Shown piece after piece: positions 1 to 4,648 of a stretch of DNA of 7,070 nucleotides. Position 1 is the first letter of the stretch. The number at the start of each line of letters is the position of its first letter. The position numbers and the translations under genes were made by a program. Under the pieces are notes generated by a model. That model ran no database searches and was not told the DNA's origin. It worked only from the letters and a program-made list of their open reading frames with translations. This DNA comes from an uncultured Gemmatimonadales bacterium (GTDB taxonomy: Bacteria > Gemmatimonadota > Gemmatimonadetes > Longimicrobiales > Gaopeijiaceae): assembly GCA_937983085.1 (NCBI GenBank), contig CALJKZ010000493.1:1-7070 (forward strand), written 5' to 3'.

Positions 1-573
1 GTCGGCCGCAGCGTCCGGGCGCGCCGTGCGAACCGCAAGGCGCGGGTCGCCGGCGGGATCAGCGACCCCGGCCTCGGCGAGGGTCTCGGCGTCGGCCAGC
101 AGGTACTCCTGGACCCACGCCACCTTCTCGCCGTCCACGTCGAGCTCGCGCACGTCCACCCAGAAGTTGGGCGCCGTGAACGCCATCACGCCCGTGCCCG
201 AGCGGACCTCGCCCTCGCTGCACGTGAACTCGGTGCGGGTGAAGGCGCGCCGTCCGTCGGCGGAGAACTGAACGCTCTCCCACCCCTCGCACCCCTCGGC
301 GTTGATGGGCCGCTGCTCACCGTCGGCGACGAGCCGCTCGGTGGAAGCCACCTCTCCGTCCACGACGTTGGTCAGGAGGACGCCTTCGTCGGAGGGCGCG
401 AAACAAAGCAGCCCGATCTCGTCCTCGGAGCCGACGGCCTCCCAGCAGCCGACGAAGGGCTGCCAGCGGGAGTCCATCTGCTGGGCCTGGGCCGGCACGG
501 CGAGGAGTACGAGGGCCGTGGCCACGCCGAAACCCAAACGTCCGGTGAGCGCCATGAGTCGATGTGTGTTCAT
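1..573 (-). CDS. Secreted four-cysteine protein of unknown function, C-terminus beyond the window
   Basis: The frame stays open from an ATG at 573 to the window edge: 191 codons, no stop, so the gene is 3'-truncated here. Residues 1-30 look like a Sec signal peptide: Arg near the start, a hydrophobic core ATALVLLAVPAQA, and probable cleavage after AQA (residue 30). No lipobox Cys follows, so it is probably soluble in the periplasm or exported. The mature part begins near RWQPFVGCWEAVG and has exactly four cysteines (43, 57, 95, 118) in a sequence rich in short beta-like segments, which suggests two disulfides and a small beta fold. I do not recognise a named family; a lipocalin-like or DUF1579-like fold is only a guess. 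The start is supported by AGGAG six bases upstream, overlapping the stop of the preceding barrel gene. A second ATG at codon 7 would shorten the signal peptide's charged end and lacks this spacing. Function unknown; gene confidence high, role low. Confidence 0.83.
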   Translation of the reverse strand, partial: MNTHRLMALTGRLGFGVATALVLLAVPAQAQQMDSRWQPFVGCWEAVGSEDEIGLLCFAPSDEGVLLTNVVDGEVASTERLVADGEQRPINAEGCEGWESVQFSADGRRAFTRTEFTCSEGEVRSGTGVMAFTAPNFWVDVRELDVDGEKVAWVQEYLLADAETLAEAGVADPAGDPRLAVRTARPDAAAD

Positions 574-579
574 CCTGCT

Positions 580-584
580 CTCCT
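580..584 (-). promoter_or_regulatory. Shine-Dalgarno AGGAG overlapping the upstream stop codon
   Basis: On the minus strand, AGGAG occupies 584-580 and lies six bases before the ATG at 573. Its first two bases are the AG of the TAG stop (585-583) of the beta-barrel gene. This fixes the start of the secreted-protein gene and implies translational coupling between the two genes. Confidence 0.75.
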
Positions 585-1335
585 AGAAGCGGACTGCGAC
601 GCCGGCGACGAGCTGGAAGCCGTCGAGGTCGATGTCACCGAAACCCGAGAAATCGTTGTCCAGCGAGCCGCGTGCATAATTGTAGCGAGCCTCCCCGTTC
701 ACCACGAACTGGCTTCCCAGCGCGAGCTCGACACCGGCGGCGCCGCGAGCCAGGAAGGTGTTCCTCGACGTGGAGAGGCGATCGGAGTAGATGGGGAGGC
801 CGGGGTCGCTCTCGTCCACGAACTCGCCGGAGACCTCCAGCGAGTACGACATGAGCCCGATGCCGGCTCCCAAGTAGGGCACCACCTTCTCCGGAATCCA
901 CGCGAAGCGCCCGATGGAGCGCCCCCGCGGCTTGAGGAAGTAGCGCCCGCTCACCACCACCGGAACCAACGTCAACTCGTTCAACTGTTCGATGGGGAGA
1001 CCGTCGGTCCCTTCCCAGTCCCACAACTCGGAAACCGTCGACGAGCCTTGGTAGCCCACTCCCAGGGCGACGTCGACCTGCTCGTTGACCCGAACGGCGA
1101 ACTCACCGCCCAGGTAGGGGCTGTCGAAGGACCGCCGGTCCAACGTCTGGCGGGCCAGCAGGTCGTCGAAGATGGCTCCCTGAGCCCGCTGGAAGCCGTA
1201 TCCCGTCTCGAACTTCAGCGTGACCCGGGGCTCCCGAAAGAGAAAACCGTCCCCGCCCTGGGCACTCACGGTGCCTGGAGCCGCGACGGCGATGAGAGCG
1301 ACGATGGTCGCCCGGGTCAGTGCGCTACGCACCAT
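583..1335 (-). CDS. Outer-membrane beta-barrel protein, 250 aa
   Basis: A complete gene of 250 residues. Residues 1-25 form a Sec signal peptide (MVRSALTRATIVALIAVAAP, then GTVSA before Gln 26). The mature protein alternates hydrophobic and polar residues in strands separated by polar loops, for example VTLKFETGYGF (38-48), YLGGEFAVRV (74-83), VDVALGVGYQG (87-97), LTLVPVVVSGRYF (121-133), VPYLGAGIGLMSYSLEV (152-168), ARGAAGVELAL (196-206) and FQLVAGVAVRF (240-250). It ends in Phe, the usual C-terminal signature read by the BAM machinery. Length and strand count fit a small, roughly eight-stranded barrel of the OmpW/OmpX-like 'outer membrane beta-barrel' class. The conserved-looking segment DFSGFGDIDLDGF near the C-terminus may mark a subfamily. 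Ligand and role are unknown. It is not a TolC-type channel: it is far too short and lacks long coiled-coil helices. Upstream is a G-run (1349-1344) eight bases before the ATG, a weak ribosome site. The next gene follows after nine bases. Confidence 0.87.
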   Translation of the reverse strand: MVRSALTRATIVALIAVAAPGTVSAQGGDGFLFREPRVTLKFETGYGFQRAQGAIFDDLLARQTLDRRSFDSPYLGGEFAVRVNEQVDVALGVGYQGSSTVSELWDWEGTDGLPIEQLNELTLVPVVVSGRYFLKPRGRSIGRFAWIPEKVVPYLGAGIGLMSYSLEVSGEFVDESDPGLPIYSDRLSTSRNTFLARGAAGVELALGSQFVVNGEARYNYARGSLDNDFSGFGDIDLDGFQLVAGVAVRF

Positions 1336-1426
1336 GGTTGTGTCCCCCCGCTGCCTTGCGTTCTACGCGTGACTACTACCACGGAGCGCAAGGTATGTGC
1401 CATGCGTCGAACCGCACGAAAGCCCG
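1336..1426 (-). other. 91-base gap between the second pump gene and the barrel gene
   Basis: This is the only noncoding gap of any size in the window. It holds an imperfect inverted repeat (1354-1393) and a run of six G (1349-1344, minus strand) before the barrel start. I see no convincing -35/-10 pair and no T-rich tail after the repeat that would make a standard intrinsic terminator. It may be the leader of a separate barrel transcript or an intercistronic spacer within one operon. Confidence 0.55.
1354..1393 (-). repeat. Imperfect inverted repeat in the intercistronic gap
   Basis: Outer arms CCTTGCG (plus strand 1354-1360) and CGCAAGG (1387-1393) are perfect seven-base complements. Inside them CGTG (1368-1371) and CACG (1380-1383) form a second four-base stem around an eight-base loop, with an asymmetric internal loop between the stems. 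As minus-strand RNA this could fold into a two-part hairpin about 20 bases upstream of the barrel start codon. No U-tract follows, so a Rho-independent terminator is unlikely. An RNA-processing or stability hairpin, or a protein operator, is possible; chance is also possible at this GC content. Confidence 0.45.
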
Positions 1427-4400
1427 TCAGACGGCGCCTTCCGGGGCGGCTACCGGGCCGGCGAGTCCCGCGGGGGAGACAGTCGCGTCCCTCTTGGAGG
1501 ACACGCCGCGCTCCACCACGTGGTACGCAGCCGGAGTGATGGTGAGGACGAAGATGGTGGACGAGAGCAGTCCCCCGATGAGCACCAGGGCGAGGGCGTC
1601 CCAGATGTTGCTCCCCGTTGCGTCCCCGAAGACGACGAGGGGCAGGAGCCCGAGCACCGTGGTGGTGGTGGTCATGAGGAGGGGTCGGACCCGTTCCAGG
1701 GTGCCCTTCACGAGGGCGTCGCGCACGGGCAGGTCGGGCCAGCGGCGCCGGATGCCGTTCACGTGGTCCACCAGGAGGATGGCGTTGTTCACCACGATGC
1801 CCAGCATCATGATGACCCCCACGTACGCCTCACGTGTGAACGACGCGTCGGTGAGGAAGAAGATGAGGTAGACCCCGATGAGGGCCATGGGCACGGTGAG
1901 GATCACGCAGAGCGGTTGCCGGAAGGACTCGAAGAGGGCCGCCGTGACCATGTAGACGAGGAGGAGCGCGATGGCGAGGACCATCACGATCTGCGTCCGC
2001 TCTTCGTCGTCGATGAAGAAGCCTCGGTCTCCGGCCTTCACGGTGTATCCGGGCGGGACCTCGGTGGTGGCGATGATCTGCTCGTGGATCACGTCACCCA
2101 GTCGGGCCGGCCCCCGGAACTCGTACGCCACCGTCCGCTCGTACTGCTGGTCCTCCCTCCGGATGCGCGCCAGAACGTCGCGCTGATCGACGGTGATCAC
2201 CTCGCCCAGCCGAATGCGCCGGCCGTCGGGCGTGTCGATGAGGGTCTCCCTCAGGTCCAGGATGTCCGTCTCCAGGTTGTCGGCGAGTTTGACCTGGAAC
2301 TGGACCTCCTCGCCTCCCAGCTTCAGCCGACTCAGGCCGGCGGTGCCCGCCACGGCAGCGTTCAAGCGTCCGACGAGGTCATCGACCGTAAGTCCATAGG
2401 TGGACAGACGATCGCGGTCCACGGTGACGACGAACTCCCACGCTTTGTCGCGGCGGAAACGGTTGGAGTTGGCATTGGTGTCCACGTCCACGACACGACT
2501 CAGCCGCTGGAGCCGCGCGCCCACTCCCTCGGCGATGTCGCGCACCCGCTCGTAGTTGTAGCCCAGCACCTGGATGCCGTAGTTGGGGGCCGAACCCCCG
2601 CCCCAGTAGAACGACGGTTCGTAGCCGTAGACCCGCACCTCCGCGCCGGTGAAGGTGTGGCTGTACGCCATCATCTGTTCCTTGATGACCACCGGGATCT
2701 GGGTGTTCTCGATGGAGTCCGGAAAGGTGATGCGCATGGAGCCGAACGTTTCGCGGATGTCCGACCGGTAGCGCTCCACCTCGGGGATCTGGGCCACGCG
2801 CTCCTCGAAGAACCGCATGAGCTCGTCGGTGCGCTCGAGGTTCGAGCCCCGGGGCAGCGTGATCTGGACCTGGATGTACGTGTCCTGCCCCCTTCCCCCG
2901 CCCCACATGGCCCACGTGCTCACGTATCGGTCGAAGAGGTAGTACGAGCTCCCGAACGCCATCGCCGTGATGAGCATGGCCGTCCAGGGGAACCGCACGG
3001 TGAGGCCCACCAGGTCGGCGTAGAAGCGGATGTAGAAGGGCGCGCCCACAGTCGGATCGGTGGGAGCAGCGTCCACGCCGGCCACGGCGCCCGGGGTAGC
3101 GACCGTCGCGCCCGCCGCCGCGACCTGCCCCGTACGCCCGGGGCGAGGACGTCCGCCGGAGGCGAGCAGCCGAGCCGACAAGGAGGGGATGAAGGTGAAC
3201 GCCACGAAGAGCGACGCCACGAGGGTCAGGCCCACCACAACCGCCAACGGCACGTAGTACACCCGGAGGTCGCCCTGGAGGTAGACGAACGGGACGAAGA
3301 CGATGAGGGTCGTCGCCGTGGAGGCCAGAATGGGCAACACCACCTCCTTCGCCCCGGCTTCGGCGGCCGCCTCCGCCACTTCGCCTCCCTGCCACCGCCG
3401 GTAGACGTTCTCCAGCACCACGATGGCGTTGTCCACGATGAGGCCGAAGCCCATGGCCAACCCCATGAGGGTCAACAGGTTGAGCGTCAGACCTCCGAAG
3501 TAGATGAGGTTGAGGGCGATGAGGACGCTGAAGGCGATGGTGGTGAAGATGAGCGCCGCCGACCGGAAGGACCGGAGGAAAGCCAGGAGCACGAAGAAGA
3601 TGACCAAGGCGCTGAAGAGGGCGCGGGTCCGGAGGTCGGTGAGCTGACGCTCGATGTCCTCGCTCATGTCGTCTTCGAGGATGAGCTGGCTGCCGAAGGG
3701 GTGGAGCGTCTCCAGCTCGGCCACACGGTTCCGCACCGCCTCCGCGGTGCGCACAGTGTTCACGCCAATGCCCTTGAAGACTTGGAAGCCCACGGCCGCC
3801 TGGCCGTCGATGCGCGACAGCGCCCGGGCCTCCTCGTAGGTATCGCGGACGGTGGCGATGTCCCTCACCCGGATGGGCGTCCCTCCGGCGGACGAGATGA
3901 CGGCGTTGCGGACGTCGTCGGCGCTCGCCGGACGGTTCATGATGGTGATGGTCCGCTCCGACGAGCCCTGACGCACGACTCCGGCCTCGCGCACCAGATC
4001 GAGATCGGCGATGGAGCGCTGCACCGTGAGGGGATCGAGCCCGAGAGCGCCGATCTCCTCCTCGTCCAACTCGATCTCCAGGCGCCGCTCCCGCCCCCCG
4101 AAGACCTGGACCAGCGACACGCCGTCGACCTGGGTGATCTCCGGCGCCACGATCTCGTCGAGATGACGTCGTAGGGCCTCCAGCGTGTACGGCCCCGTGA
4201 ACGTATAGAGCAGGAAGGGGCTGTTCTGCTCCTGGAATTCGTCGGGGACGTACTGACTCACGGCGACGCGCCCGACGCCCGGAGGGAGCGACTCCTCCAG
4301 GGTGGCGATGCGCTCGGAGAGGTCGAGGCGGGCGAAGTCCATGTCGACGTCGCGCTGGAACTCGACGGTGATCTGCGCCGTGCCCATCCCCTGCTGCTCG

Positions 4401-4648
4401 AAGGACTCGGAGACGATGCGCTCCACGCCGCGCACCTGCTGGATGGCCGACTCCAGGGGCGCGGTGAGGAAGGCCTCCACCGTTTCCGGCGACGCCCCCC
4501 GCCACGAGCCGGTGACGTTGAGGCGCGGCAGCTCGGTGTCGGGCAGCAGCTCGATGGGGATGTTGCGCCACGCGGCCACCCCCAGCAGCGCAACGGCCGC
4601 GTACGTCATGGCCACGGCTACGGGTCGCCGCAGGCTCATGCCGATCAT
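1427..4648 (-). CDS. RND-family efflux permease (second of a tandem pair), complete, 1073 aa
   Basis: Inner-membrane, proton-driven transporter of the AcrB/MdtBC/SwrC type (HAE-like), expected to work as a trimer with a periplasmic adaptor and an outer-membrane channel. Layout: TM1 ~9-26; periplasmic porter half ~30-335; TM2-TM6 ~341-489; cytoplasmic linker and amphipathic helix ~492-552; TM7 ~553-571; second porter half ~575-880; TM8-TM12 ~884-1038. Motifs: SLRRPVAVAM at the N-terminus, ELLPDTELPRLNV after TM1, GLIVDNAIVVLENV in TM4 (Asp406, Asn407), GIVVNNAILLVDH in TM10 (Asn954, Asn955), and RVRPLLMTTTTTVLGLLP in TM11. AcrB has DD in TM4 and Lys in TM10, so the relay is altered. The extra Asp of metal pumps ahead of VD in TM4 is absent (here MGFG), arguing against a CusA/CzcA metal exporter. 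Length is usual for the family. The ATG at 4648 overlaps the previous stop as ATGA; an in-frame ATG three codons later is an alternative start. Linker and C-terminal tail are Ala/Val/Pro-rich. Substrate unknown. Confidence 0.96.
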   Translation of the reverse strand: MIGMSLRRPVAVAMTYAAVALLGVAAWRNIPIELLPDTELPRLNVTGSWRGASPETVEAFLTAPLESAIQQVRGVERIVSESFEQQGMGTAQITVEFQRDVDMDFARLDLSERIATLEESLPPGVGRVAVSQYVPDEFQEQNSPFLLYTFTGPYTLEALRRHLDEIVAPEITQVDGVSLVQVFGGRERRLEIELDEEEIGALGLDPLTVQRSIADLDLVREAGVVRQGSSERTITIMNRPASADDVRNAVISSAGGTPIRVRDIATVRDTYEEARALSRIDGQAAVGFQVFKGIGVNTVRTAEAVRNRVAELETLHPFGSQLILEDDMSEDIERQLTDLRTRALFSALVIFFVLLAFLRSFRSAALIFTTIAFSVLIALNLIYFGGLTLNLLTLMGLAMGFGLIVDNAIVVLENVYRRWQGGEVAEAAAEAGAKEVVLPILASTATTLIVFVPFVYLQGDLRVYYVPLAVVVGLTLVASLFVAFTFIPSLSARLLASGGRPRPGRTGQVAAAGATVATPGAVAGVDAAPTDPTVGAPFYIRFYADLVGLTVRFPWTAMLITAMAFGSSYYLFDRYVSTWAMWGGGRGQDTYIQVQITLPRGSNLERTDELMRFFEERVAQIPEVERYRSDIRETFGSMRITFPDSIENTQIPVVIKEQMMAYSHTFTGAEVRVYGYEPSFYWGGGSAPNYGIQVLGYNYERVRDIAEGVGARLQRLSRVVDVDTNANSNRFRRDKAWEFVVTVDRDRLSTYGLTVDDLVGRLNAAVAGTAGLSRLKLGGEEVQFQVKLADNLETDILDLRETLIDTPDGRRIRLGEVITVDQRDVLARIRREDQQYERTVAYEFRGPARLGDVIHEQIIATTEVPPGYTVKAGDRGFFIDDEERTQIVMVLAIALLLVYMVTAALFESFRQPLCVILTVPMALIGVYLIFFLTDASFTREAYVGVIMMLGIVVNNAILLVDHVNGIRRRWPDLPVRDALVKGTLERVRPLLMTTTTTVLGLLPLVVFGDATGSNIWDALALVLIGGLLSSTIFVLTITPAAYHVVERGVSSKRDATVSPAGLAGPVAAPEGAV
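4645..4648 (-). promoter_or_regulatory. ATGA stop-start overlap coupling the two pump genes
   Basis: On the minus strand the start ATG (4648-4646) of the second permease overlaps the stop TGA (4647-4645) of the first. No strong Shine-Dalgarno precedes it (upstream bases read ACGGGTCCGCTC), so reinitiation by terminating ribosomes is the likely mode of translation. This points to one transcript and matched amounts of the two permeases. Confidence 0.85.

Noticed and set aside
562..1539. A 325-codon plus-strand open frame across the barrel gene and the gap
   Set aside because: It has no recognisable domain and ends in an Arg/Pro-rich shadow. The minus-strand barrel with signal peptide and terminal Phe explains the region.
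1658..1672. Trinucleotide repeat (GGT)4 plus CGT
   Set aside because: It simply encodes the Thr-993 to Thr-997 run in TM11, which aligns with the conserved MTT motif of the family; a coding coincidence rather than a microsatellite of note.
1397..4174. A 925-codon open frame on the plus strand, antisense to the second pump
   Set aside because: Its product is dominated by His, Asp, Glu, Arg and Gly with no domain pattern, as expected when a GC-rich gene is read on the opposite strand. The minus-strand frame encodes a full RND protein with all family motifs.
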